NCBI GenBank assembly: GCA_040081395.1
Contig: JBEBGN010000057.1
Location: 1 to 16,917 of the forward strand
Source of the DNA: UBA2982 sp040081395
Lineage (GTDB): Bacteria; Gemmatimonadota; Gemmatimonadetes; Longimicrobiales; Gaopeijiaceae
Reading direction: 5' to 3'
DNA length: 16,917 nt
The notes beneath the pieces were generated by a model. It did no database searches and was not told the origin of the DNA. It saw only the letters and a program-made list of their open reading frames with translations. Both the position numbers and the translations under genes were made by a program. Positions 7,187 to 14,928 of the stretch are shown here, in pieces; the first letter of the stretch is position 1; the number at the start of each line of letters is the position of its first letter.

Positions 7187-8325
7187 GACGTGCTCCCTTC
7201 CTTGCGATAGCGTTCCAGCCAGTCCCGGCGCCAACCCTCGAACGTGCCCTCACCGATCCGCTTCCTGGCCTGCTCACCTAGAGACACCAGGAAGCGCAGG
7301 TTGTGGATCGAAAGGAGCCGCATTGCGAGCCACTCTCCAGCGACCACCAGATGACGAAGATAGGCCCGGTCGTACCGGCCGCAGGTGGTGCAGTCGCAGC
7401 TCGCATCGACCGGGTTCGTGTCGCTGCGAAAGCGCGCCGCCTTCAAGTTGACCTGACCTTCCCCGCTCGTCCAGGCGGTTCCGTGGCGCGCGTTCCGGGT
7501 CGGCGCCACGCAGTCGAACAGGTCGCAGCCGCGCGCCACGGCCTCGAGTAGGTCGTCCGGGTACCCGACCCCCATGAGGTAGCGGGGCCGGTCGGAGGGG
7601 AGCACTCCGTCCAGGACCTCCAGCGTGCGCCACATGGCCGGCTTGGCTTCCCCCACCGAGAGGCCGCCTATGCCGAACCCCCGCCAGTCTCCCATTTCCT
7701 GGGTGCGCAGGGCGTGCTCCGCCCGGAGATCGTCGAAGACGTTCCCTTGCAGCACCGGAAAGAGCGCCTGGGCCGGACCCACCCCTTCGGCTTCCAGCTG
7801 ACCGAAGCGGGTCCGGCAGCGTTCCAGCCAGGCCAGGGTGCGCCGGCCCGCGGCCTCGGCTGTGGCTCGGTCGCACCCTCCGGGCGGGCACTCGTCGAAG
7901 GCCATCACCACATCGGCACCCAGCGCGCGTTGCATGTCGATCACGGCTTCGGGGGTGAAGCTGTGCGTCGAGCCGTCGATGTGGCTCTGGAACTCGACCC
8001 CGTCCTCGTGGATCCGCCGAGTCTTGGAGAGCGAGAAGACCTGGAAGCCCCCCGAGTCGGTCAGGATCGGTCCGGGCCAACGCATGAAGGCGTGTAGCCC
8101 TCCGAGCTCACGCACGAGTTCGTGCCCAGGCCGGAGGTACAGGTGGTACGTGTTGGCCAGCACCATGCGCGCGCCCAGGGAGCCTACCTCGTCCAGGGTC
8201 AACGTCTTCACGGTACCGAGCGTGCCGACCGGCATGAACGCCGGCGTGGGAATGTCGCCGTGAGGCGTCGAGAAGCGACCGGCTCGCGCGGAGCCCTCGC
8301 GGGCATCGAGGCTGAAATCGAACAT
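7183..8325 (-). CDS. tgt: Queuine tRNA-ribosyltransferase (tRNA-guanine transglycosylase)
   Basis: The 380-residue TIM-barrel enzyme exchanges guanine 34 for preQ1 in GUN-anticodon tRNAs. Visible parts are TDSGGFQVFS around D90, DECPPGG, the GLSVGE loop, LMGVGYPDDL, and CDLFDCVAPTR, where D271 is the expected nucleophile. The zinc site is complete: C310, C312 and C315 in CDCTTC plus H341 in SIHNLR. The ATG at 8325 begins MFDFSL, a normal Tgt N-terminus; an extension to 8679 reads across the divergent gene and is rejected. There is no Shine-Dalgarno sequence in front, and a TANNNT box sits only 8 nt upstream. It appears to be the first gene of the left minus-strand unit. queA, acting later in the same pathway, lies beyond a four-gene insert. 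Confidence 0.97.
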   Translation of the reverse strand: MFDFSLDAREGSARAGRFSTPHGDIPTPAFMPVGTLGTVKTLTLDEVGSLGARMVLANTYHLYLRPGHELVRELGGLHAFMRWPGPILTDSGGFQVFSLSKTRRIHEDGVEFQSHIDGSTHSFTPEAVIDMQRALGADVVMAFDECPPGGCDRATAEAAGRRTLAWLERCRTRFGQLEAEGVGPAQALFPVLQGNVFDDLRAEHALRTQEMGDWRGFGIGGLSVGEAKPAMWRTLEVLDGVLPSDRPRYLMGVGYPDDLLEAVARGCDLFDCVAPTRNARHGTAWTSGEGQVNLKAARFRSDTNPVDASCDCTTCGRYDRAYLRHLVVAGEWLAMRLLSIHNLRFLVSLGEQARKRIGEGTFEGWRRDWLERYRKEGSTS

Positions 8326-8437
8326 GGGGCCCGAATGTACACGGTACCCGCCCCCTGCGGATGCGCACTCCGACCCGAAACCCCAGATTGACCGAGGTAG
8401 TGCACCGGATCCGGACGAACGGAGGGGATGCCCCGAG
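8326..8437. other. Divergent intergenic region between tgt and the SGNH hydrolase gene
   Basis: These 112 nt should hold the promoters for both directions. Toward tgt I see a TACATT box very close to the start codon. Toward the SGNH gene there is a TTGACC that could be a -35 element (8388-8393), but no convincing -10. A 10-nt palindrome CCGGATCCGG sits at 8405-8414, and GGAGGGG at 8421-8427 may serve as the ribosome site at 10-nt spacing. No riboswitch-like fold was recognised. Confidence 0.4.
8334..8339 (-). promoter_or_regulatory. Possible -10 element of tgt
   Basis: On the minus strand TACATT fits the TANNNT pattern and ends 8 nt before the tgt ATG. With this spacing the transcript would start at or next to the start codon, which agrees with the missing Shine-Dalgarno sequence. 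I find no matching -35 hexamer, so this is weak. Confidence 0.3.
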
Positions 8438-9136
8438 ATGAGAGCTCCGCGGCTTGCTTCTGCGTTCTTCGCAGGAGCCATGCTGGCAACGGCTTGGACG
8501 CCCGCCCTCACGGCCCAGGTCGCCGACCCGGACCCCCACCGCTTCGACAGCACGTTCGTCGACTTCGCCCGCTGGGATACCAAGAACAGCTTCCCGCGCA
8601 ACGCGGTGCTCTTCGTGGGGAGTTCGAGCATCGTTCGCTGGAACACCGCCGAGTCGTTCCCGAACATGCCCGTCATCAATCGCGGCTTCGGGGGCTCACA
8701 GGCCTCGGACGTAACCCCACGCGTGCACGAGGCGGTCGTGAAGTACGACCCCTCCGTGGTCGTCTACTACGCCGGCGACAACGACGTCGAAGCGGGAAAG
8801 GGAGCCGAGCAGGTCTTCGAGGACGTGAGGGACTTCACCGAAGCCGTGCTCGCCGCCGACCCGAGCACCTCCGTGGTTCTGCTCTCGGTGAAGCCGAGTC
8901 CGCGCCGCTGGGCCTGGTGGTCCGTCATGCAGGACATCAACGAGCTCATGCGCCGCTACGCCGACGGCAAGCCGACGGTCGAGTACGTGGATGTCGGCAC
9001 CGCCATGCTGGGCGGGGACGGCCAGCCCATGCCGCACCTGTACGTGGCGGATCGACTGCACATGACGCCGGCCGGCTACGAAATCTGGAACCGGATCGTG
9101 GGTCCGGTTCTCGCCGATCTGACGCATATCCACTAG
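8438..9136 (+). CDS. Secreted SGNH/GDSL-type hydrolase
   Basis: The 232-residue product has an N-terminal signal peptide (about 1-26, ending ALTAQ) and an SGNH hydrolase fold. The four blocks are visible: block I FVGSSSIVRW (59-68), with S63 the likely nucleophile; block II RGFGGS (82-87), with G85/G86; block III YYAGDND (110-116), with N115; and block V DRLHMTPAGY (205-214), with D205 and H208. Block I reads GSSS rather than GDSL, a variant seen in many esterase-like members. It probably hydrolyses an ester outside the cytoplasm; the substrate cannot be told. I chose the ATG at 8438 because it opens the signal peptide; the upstream in-frame ATG at 8324 would lie in tgt. It is the first gene of a three-gene plus-strand group. 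Confidence 0.88.
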   Translation: MRAPRLASAFFAGAMLATAWTPALTAQVADPDPHRFDSTFVDFARWDTKNSFPRNAVLFVGSSSIVRWNTAESFPNMPVINRGFGGSQASDVTPRVHEAVVKYDPSVVVYYAGDNDVEAGKGAEQVFEDVRDFTEAVLAADPSTSVVLLSVKPSPRRWAWWSVMQDINELMRRYADGKPTVEYVDVGTAMLGGDGQPMPHLYVADRLHMTPAGYEIWNRIVGPVLADLTHIH

Positions 9137-9142
9137 GCGGTC

Positions 9143-9701
9143 GTGCGACTCAGGCCCCATGGAGCGGCGGCGGTTCTAGGCTTCCTCGCGTGGCTCGGAC
9201 CTGGAGTGGCTTATGCGCAGGCCGAGCCGCTCACGTCCGGCCGTGAGGTCCGCGTGTTCGCGCGTGGAGTGGCGGGCTCTTTCGACGGCATCCTCGTGAG
9301 CGTGACCCCGAATGCGATCACCCTGCGCCAACGCGACGGGAGCATCTTCACCCTGCAAGCAACCCAGATCCAGCGCGCGGAGGTGCTCGGGAGCCGAACC
9401 AACGCGCGTCGGGGCGGTGTGATCGGCGGAGCCCTTGGGCTCGCCGCCGGTGTAGGACTGGCGATCTCGTCGCGAGGGGACTGTCGTGACTCGGGCGGGT
9501 TCTGCGACGATCCGGGGGACCACTTCAACGAGTGGCATCTGGTGGTGCCCGCCGTTGCAGGAGCAGCAGCAGGGGCCCTCGTCGGTCACTTCCTTCACAG
9601 CCCCAGATGGGTCCCGGGCGTCTTCGTCGGCGCCACGACGGCGGGCGGCGCCGACTTCGGATTCGCCTGGAGCCTCCAGGTAGGTCGAGACCGGGGGACC
9701 C

Positions 9702-9712
<11 letters not shown>
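9143..9712 (+). CDS. Secreted hypothetical protein with glycine-zipper segments
   Basis: I do not recognise a named family. The 189-residue product starts at a GTG 6 nt after the SGNH gene stop. It has a signal peptide (about 1-27, ending AYAQA), then a beta-rich part (FDGILVSVTPNAITLRQRDG, about 47-66) that resembles small domains in which a cell-surface value is set by a loop. Two glycine-rich hydrophobic stretches follow: GGVIGGALGLAAGVGLA at 91-107 and AVAGAAAGALVGHFL at 137-151. Two cysteines (C114 and C121) in the loop between them could form a disulfide. The pattern suggests an envelope protein that inserts into or lies on a membrane. Its last 11 nt overlap the acetyltransferase gene, so the three plus-strand genes are probably co-transcribed. 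Coding status is supported by the signal peptide and frame continuity. Confidence 0.7.
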
Positions 9713-10394
<682 letters not shown>

Positions 10395-10406
10395 ACGCTT
10401 GGGGTC

Positions 10407-10430
10407 GGTGGGGACCCAGGGGTCCCCACC
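10407..10430 (+). terminator. Rho-independent terminator of the SGNH-GNAT group
   Basis: GGTGGGGACC pairs perfectly with GGTCCCCACC around a CAGG loop (the stem can extend to 11 bp), 12 nt after the acetyltransferase stop. The tail is a short TTGT, so the U-tract is weak, but the position and the perfect stem support termination of plus-strand transcripts. Confidence 0.75.
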
Positions 10431-10512
10431 TTGTCGCGGTTACGGCGTCGCGCGTTGACCGGGGTTGCTCCGAGCTCGCGTCAAAGAGCTGATACAAACA
10501 CAAAGCAAGAAA

Positions 10513-10592
10513 GGAGGGGTCATCGGCGCGGCGCCCATCATGGGGGTGCGCCCCACTCGGGAGTCGAGCCGCGCCGTTAAGCGAGCCCCTCC
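10513..10592 (-). terminator. Large structured element with T-rich tail on the minus strand
   Basis: Two nested inverted repeats are exact: GGAGGGG (10513-10519) with CCCCTCC (10586-10592), and CGGCGCGGC (10524-10532) with GCCGCGCCG (10568-10576). The 35-nt apical part can form small extra hairpins. On the minus strand the outer stem is followed by TTTCTTGCTTTGTGTTTG (down to about 10495), while the plus-strand flank has no U-tract. It therefore fits a second terminator for leftward transcription, or the 3' end of a small RNA. Confidence 0.5.
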
Positions 10593-10617
10593 CCCGGCAC
10601 GGACACCGAGAAACGCT

Positions 10618-10658
10618 AACGGGGACCCCCGGCACACCCAGCGCCGAGGATCCCCGTT
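10618..10658 (-). terminator. Terminator hairpin of the quinoprotein gene
   Basis: In the minus-strand RNA, AACGGGGA-UCCU-CGGC pairs with GCCG-GGGG-UCCCCGUU to give a 16-bp stem with two G-U wobbles and a 9-nt loop. On the plus strand those wobbles become C/A mismatches, so the minus strand is favoured. It lies 12 nt after the quinoprotein stop and is followed by AGCGUUUCUC, a modest U-rich tail. Confidence 0.65.
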
Positions 10659-10670
10659 CCAGCGCCGAGC

Positions 10671-12725
10671 CTACTGCGGCAGTCTGAGCGCCACCAGCCG
10701 GGCCGGGCTACCGACTTGGAGCACGATGGTCTGACGGCCCTCGTGCATGTAGGTCATCATCCCGTACTCGACCGAGCCGGGAAGGTCCGTCAGCTCGCCC
10801 ACGTGCTCGCCGGTCCGCTTGTTCCAGGCGTTGAGCACGGGCGCTCCGTTCGAACCTTCGGTGGTGTAGAGCAGGTCTCCGGAGACCATCTGCACGGAGT
10901 TGCCGCCACCGCCGAAGCGCGACATGTCGATACCCTGCATCGCGGGGTGATTGGCGATGTTCTGGTCCGGCTCGCCGATCGGCACCCACCAGATCCGCTC
11001 GCCGGTGTTCATGTCGTACGCGGACACGCGGTTGTACGGCGGCTTCCATGCGGGCAGACCTTGCACGCGCGGCAGACCACCGCCCGCGCCCGCCACCCAC
11101 TGCGAGATCGTGGTACCGGTGGTCATGATGTTGTCCGGATCGTCGGACTCGAGTCCCGGCGATACGCTGCCGCCGCTGCATCCGCGTGACGAGGGCACGT
11201 AGAGGATGCCCGTCGATGGATCGAGCGTGGCCGGGTTGGTGATGTTGAGGCCGCCGTAGCAGCGGATGTTGTCCTCGACCCCGGTGTTGTGGTCCTCGTA
11301 GAGGCGCGGCATGAAGGGCCCGCCCACGCGATACCGTCCCAGCATGGCCATCGCCTCCGCGCGGAGCTGCGGCGTGAAGTCGATCACGTCGGACTCGGAG
11401 AGGCCCAGCGGCTCGGAAGGCTCAGGGCGCGTCGGCACGGGCTGCGTGGCCGCGGTCCAGTTCCCAGGCACCACGGTCTGAACTACCGGCACTTCCTCGA
11501 TCGGCCAGAGAGGCCGCCCCGTCTCGCGGTTGAACGCGAAGATCATGCCTGTCTTGGTCGTCTGGATGACCGCGGGCACCGGCTGCCCGTTCACACGGAG
11601 GTCCGTGACGATGGGTACGTTCGGAAGGTCGTAGTTCCACTGGTCGTTGTGGACGGTCTGGAAGTGCCAGCGACGTTCCCCCGACTGCACGTCGAGCGCG
11701 ATGACCGACGTGCCGAAGAGGTTGTCCCCCGGCCGGAAGCCGCCGAAGTAGTCGACGGTCGGCGGATTGGTGGGGATGTAGACGAGGCCGCGCTCGTAGT
11801 CCGCCGACAGCGGAGCCCATGACGACACGTCGCCCGTCCAGCGCCATGCGTCGTTCAGCCATGTGTCGTGTCCGAACTCACCCGGCCGAGGAATGACGTG
11901 GAACTTCCACTTGAATGAGCCGCTGCGCGCGTCGTACGCGAGGATGTCGCCGGGTACGTTCTCGACGCGCGTCTGGTTGTAACCCTGTTCCGCGGAGTTG
12001 CCGACCACGACCACACCGTTCACGACGATAGGCGGCGAAGAGGACGTGATGTAGCCGAGCTCACGCGGAATGCCGTAGTCGGCGTCGTACCGGCCGCCAC
12101 CGCGGGTGAAATTCTGCCACGGTTCCCAGTCTCCCACCACGTCCGGGACCAAGTCGACGACACCCGTCTCCGGGAAGCCCTCGAGGTTCACTCGCCGACC
12201 GAAGTTTGCGATGTGCTCGCCGGTCTCGGCATCCAGCGCATGCAGAAAGAACGCGGGCGAGATGTAGTAGATCACGCCCCGTCCGTCGATCTCGCCGTAG
12301 GCGACGCCCTTGCCGTAGTTCTGACGCATGGAGCGCTCCCACCGCGTCGTATTCGGCTCGCGATAGGTCCACAGCGTTTCACCCGTCTCGGGATCCATCG
12401 CGACCACGGTGCGGCGGTGCCCCGCCACGGTGTAGAGGATGCCGTTGATGTATTGCGGGGTCGCCTTGGTCTGGTCCTCGAGCGCAGGACCGAAGTTGTC
12501 GCCGCGCCATACCCAGGCGACCTCGAGGTCGGCGAAGTTCGACGCGTTGACCTGGTTGGCGGGGGAGTACCGCGTCCCCCAAGCGTCGGCGCTCTGGTAG
12601 CGCCACTCGCCGTCCGGGTTTTGCCGATTCTGGGCCTGCGCGAGCACCTGCACGGGGAGCAGAACTCCCCCGGCGAGCCCGATCGCCAACATGAGACGGC
12701 CGGCGCGACGCAACATAGACGGCAT
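10671..12725 (-). CDS. Secreted PQQ-dependent dehydrogenase (glucose-dehydrogenase-like beta-propeller)
   Basis: The 684-residue product begins at an ATG with GGAGG 5 nt upstream and has a signal peptide (about 1-31, ending LAQAQ), so it acts outside the cytoplasm. Seven or eight propeller repeats of the AxDxxTGxxxW type are visible: VVAMDPETGETLW (107-119), ILAYDARSGSFKW (261-273), VIALDVQSGERRW (341-353), IFAFNRETGRPLW (395-407) and VSAYDMNTGERIW (567-579). VHNDQWNYDLP (358-368) corresponds to the HHDxWDxDxP region of quinoprotein glucose dehydrogenases. There are only two cysteines (C489 and C516) and no vicinal Cys pair, which argues against the methanol/ethanol type. There is no cytochrome c domain or transmembrane anchor, so an external electron acceptor is needed. 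Substrate unknown. It follows queA by 79 nt but has its own ribosome site and terminator. Confidence 0.9.
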   Translation of the reverse strand: MPSMLRRAGRLMLAIGLAGGVLLPVQVLAQAQNRQNPDGEWRYQSADAWGTRYSPANQVNASNFADLEVAWVWRGDNFGPALEDQTKATPQYINGILYTVAGHRRTVVAMDPETGETLWTYREPNTTRWERSMRQNYGKGVAYGEIDGRGVIYYISPAFFLHALDAETGEHIANFGRRVNLEGFPETGVVDLVPDVVGDWEPWQNFTRGGGRYDADYGIPRELGYITSSSPPIVVNGVVVVGNSAEQGYNQTRVENVPGDILAYDARSGSFKWKFHVIPRPGEFGHDTWLNDAWRWTGDVSSWAPLSADYERGLVYIPTNPPTVDYFGGFRPGDNLFGTSVIALDVQSGERRWHFQTVHNDQWNYDLPNVPIVTDLRVNGQPVPAVIQTTKTGMIFAFNRETGRPLWPIEEVPVVQTVVPGNWTAATQPVPTRPEPSEPLGLSESDVIDFTPQLRAEAMAMLGRYRVGGPFMPRLYEDHNTGVEDNIRCYGGLNITNPATLDPSTGILYVPSSRGCSGGSVSPGLESDDPDNIMTTGTTISQWVAGAGGGLPRVQGLPAWKPPYNRVSAYDMNTGERIWWVPIGEPDQNIANHPAMQGIDMSRFGGGGNSVQMVSGDLLYTTEGSNGAPVLNAWNKRTGEHVGELTDLPGSVEYGMMTYMHEGRQTIVLQVGSPARLVALRLPQ

Positions 12726-12804
12726 AGCTCCCTCCGCGGATGGAACCACTTGGGGCAGACTACGAATTCGTGGGCAGCATGGTAGCTCGCCCCCCGGCGG
12801 TCGG
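12726..12804. other. Short gap between queA and the quinoprotein gene
   Basis: No terminator is evident after queA, so some read-through is possible. A perfect 10-nt palindrome ACGAATTCGT (12762-12771) sits 37 nt upstream of the quinoprotein start and could be an operator. TAGTCT just downstream of it on the minus strand could be a weak -10. All of this is tentative. Confidence 0.35.
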
Positions 12805-13869
12805 CTAGAAGCGGGCCGGGCTCCGTTCGACCACCATCGCATCTCCATAGGAGTAGAAGCGGTAGCCCGTGCGCACAGCCTCCGCGTACGCAGCCATGGT
12901 ATGCCCGTAGCCCGCGAAGGCAGCCACGAGCATCAGCAGCGTCGACCGCGGCAAGTGGAAGTTCGTGAGCATGCAGTCCACCACCCGAAACGAGTAGGGT
13001 GGCCGGATGAACAGGCGTGTCGACCCCGACCCCGCGCGGACTCGCCCGTGTTCGTCCGCCACGCTCTCGAGCGTACGCACGGTGGTCGTGCCGACGGCCC
13101 AGACGCGTCCGCCCTCGGCGCGCGCGGCGTTCACGGTGGCGGCGGCGACCTGCGAAACCTCATAGCTCTCGCCGTGCATCACGTGGGTCTCGATGTCGTC
13201 CCCCTCCACGGGTCTGAACGTGCCGATCCCGACGTGCAGTGTGAGCGCGGCGCGGCGAACGCCCGCGCCTTCCAAGGCCGACAGGATCTCCGGGGTGAAG
13301 TGCAGCCCCGCCGTCGGCGCCGCGACCGACCCGCGCTCGCGTGCGTAGATCGTCTGATAGCGCTCACGATCGAGGGGCTCCTCTTCCCGACCCAGATAAG
13401 GAGGGAGTGGTACGTGTCCGTGACGCTCGAGCGCCTGCTCGACGCTCGAGTCCGTGACGAGGCGCACCACGCGGCCCCCCCCCGGCGCGGAGTCCAGGAT
13501 CTCCACGGCGAGATCGTCGGCAATCACGACCATCCGGCCCGGCTTGAGCTTGGATCCCGGTCGCACGAGCGCTTCCCACACGCGCTCGTCGCCGCCGACC
13601 GGGGCGGGGCGCATGAGAAGGATCTCTGCGGGCGCGCCGGTCGGCTTCCTCCCGAGGAGACGGGCGGGAATCACTTTCGTCTCGTTCACGACGAGCACGT
13701 CGCCAGGCCGGAAGAGTGTGACGATATCCGCGAACCCGAGGTGGCGAAGCTCGCCGGTCTGCGTCAGCGCGAGCAGTCGGCTCCCGTCTCGCCGCTCGGA
13801 CGGATACCGTGCGATCCGATCCTGCGGGAGATCGTAGTCGTAGTCGGAGAGACTCGACCCGTCCTTCAT
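12805..13869 (-). CDS. queA: S-adenosylmethionine:tRNA ribosyltransferase-isomerase
   Basis: The 354-residue enzyme transfers and isomerises the ribosyl part of SAM onto preQ1-tRNA to make epoxyqueuosine. Landmarks are YDLPQDRIARYPSERRDGSR (11-30 region), VVNETKVIPARL, AAPTAGLHFT (183-192), HVGIGTFRPV, VGTTTVRTLES (259-269) and NFHLPRSTLLMLVAAF (303-318). Length is normal. The ATG at 13869 overlaps the ruvB stop as ATGA, so it is coupled to the ruv genes. Codons 129-131 lie in a run of nine G (plus-strand C run at 13475-13483); the frame continues correctly through it. tgt, which performs the preceding pathway step, is about 4.5 kb downstream across the accessory block. Confidence 0.97.
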   Translation of the reverse strand: MKDGSSLSDYDYDLPQDRIARYPSERRDGSRLLALTQTGELRHLGFADIVTLFRPGDVLVVNETKVIPARLLGRKPTGAPAEILLMRPAPVGGDERVWEALVRPGSKLKPGRMVVIADDLAVEILDSAPGGGRVVRLVTDSSVEQALERHGHVPLPPYLGREEEPLDRERYQTIYARERGSVAAPTAGLHFTPEILSALEGAGVRRAALTLHVGIGTFRPVEGDDIETHVMHGESYEVSQVAAATVNAARAEGGRVWAVGTTTVRTLESVADEHGRVRAGSGSTRLFIRPPYSFRVVDCMLTNFHLPRSTLLMLVAAFAGYGHTMAAYAEAVRTGYRFYSYGDAMVVERSPARF

Positions 13870-14909
13870 CCCTCTTCGACGAACAGGGTGCCCTGCGGCT
13901 TCGCGTCCTTGGGCAGCGTGTAGCCGAAGCGGCGGAACGCTCTCGGAGTGGCCACGCGTCCCTGAGGCGTCCGCTTCAGGAATCCCTCCATGATCAGGAA
14001 GGGCTCGTAGACCTCCTCGAGCGTGTTCGCGTCCTCGCCCATCGCGACCGCGAGCGAGTTGAGCCCCACCGGTCCTCCCTCGAACTTCTCGATGAGGGTC
14101 TTGAGCACTTGGGCATCCATCTCGTCGAGACCGTACTCGTCCACATCGAGCAAGCGCAGCGCCTCGCGCGCGACCTCGATGTCGATGCGACCGGACGCCT
14201 TCACCTGCGCGTAGTCCCGCACACGGCGCAGCAGGCGATTCGCCACGCGCGGCGTACCACGCGAGCGTTTGGCGAGCTCTTGGGCCCCATCCTTGGTCGT
14301 GTGGATCCCGAGCAGTGCTGCGCTACGCTCGACGATGTCCGCGAGCTCTTCGGGCGGGTAGAAGTTGAGTCGTTGCACGATGCCGAAGCGCGCGCGCATG
14401 GGGGCCGTGAGCATTCCGAAGCGCGTGGTCGCGCCCACCAGCGTGAAGCGCTCGATCTTCATCGTCATCGTCTGCGCCTTCGGTCCCTCTGCGAGCCTGA
14501 TTTCGATCTTCCAGTCCTCCATGGCCGGGTAGAGGAACTCCTCGATGATCGGCCGCAGGCGGTGGATCTCGTCGATAAAGAGGATGTCCCCCTCACGCTG
14601 GTTGGTGAGGATGCCCACGAGGTCGGCCGGCTTCTCGAGCACGGGGCCTGACGTGACCTTGAAGTTGGCGCCCATCTCGCGCGCGATGAGCGACGCGAGG
14701 GTGGTCTTCCCCAGACCCGGGGGGCCGTGGAAGAGAATGTGGTCGAGCGGCTCCCGGCGCTGACGCGCCGCCTCGATGGCGACCCCCAGCGCGTCACACA
14801 CCTTGGCCTGACCGATGAACTCGGCCAGGCGCTGGGGTCGGAGCGACGGCTCCGCCTGCGTATCCTCGGAGAGGGACTCGGGCGTGGTGACGTGTGTGTG
14901 CTCGGACAT
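13866..14909 (-). CDS. ruvB: Holliday junction branch-migration helicase RuvB
   Basis: The 347-residue AAA+ motor drives branch migration together with RuvA. Walker A HGPPGLGKTT is at 61-70, Walker B ILFIDEIHRL at 109-118, the sensor segment LVGATTRFGMLTAPMRARFG follows with the arginine finger in its second half, and the sensor-2 region reads RGTPRVANRLLRR. The C-terminal winged helix includes GPVGLNSLAVAMGED and ends in RRFGYTLPKDAKP. All motifs match family expectation. The ATG start lies 19 nt after the ruvA stop with only a weak AGG upstream. Confidence 0.98.
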   Translation of the reverse strand: MSEHTHVTTPESLSEDTQAEPSLRPQRLAEFIGQAKVCDALGVAIEAARQRREPLDHILFHGPPGLGKTTLASLIAREMGANFKVTSGPVLEKPADLVGILTNQREGDILFIDEIHRLRPIIEEFLYPAMEDWKIEIRLAEGPKAQTMTMKIERFTLVGATTRFGMLTAPMRARFGIVQRLNFYPPEELADIVERSAALLGIHTTKDGAQELAKRSRGTPRVANRLLRRVRDYAQVKASGRIDIEVAREALRLLDVDEYGLDEMDAQVLKTLIEKFEGGPVGLNSLAVAMGEDANTLEEVYEPFLIMEGFLKRTPQGRVATPRAFRRFGYTLPKDAKPQGTLFVEEG

Positions 14910-14928
14910 GGCGCCTGAATCTAGCCGG

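Larger units (their letters stand above)
10395..10670. other. Convergent intergenic region with three terminator-like structures
   Basis: These 276 nt lie between the ends of the plus-strand acetyltransferase gene and the minus-strand quinoprotein gene. They hold one hairpin suited to plus-strand transcripts and two structures suited to minus-strand transcripts, each listed separately. A further 5-bp hairpin (AGCTC/GAGCT around 10473-10490) lies between them. I find no believable coding sequence; short ORFs here look like chance frames in GC-rich DNA. Confidence 0.6.

Noticed and set aside
8326..8679. N-terminal extension of tgt
   Set aside because: It would read through the promoter region and signal-peptide region of the opposite SGNH gene; the family N-terminus is at 8325.
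10540..10600. tRNA-like T-loop (GGCTCGACTCC on the minus strand)
   Set aside because: The flanking bases do not form a T-stem, and no anticodon arm or acceptor stem fits.
10465..10734. Small plus-strand ORF in the convergent gap
   Set aside because: It runs through the terminator structures and into the end of the quinoprotein gene, with no ribosome site and no recognisable product.
12726..12848. N-terminal extension of the quinoprotein gene
   Set aside because: The ATG at 12725 has GGAGG at the right spacing and begins a proper signal peptide.
12691..13923. 410-codon plus-strand ORF
   Set aside because: It is antisense to queA, whose motifs are complete; the translation shows no recognisable domain.
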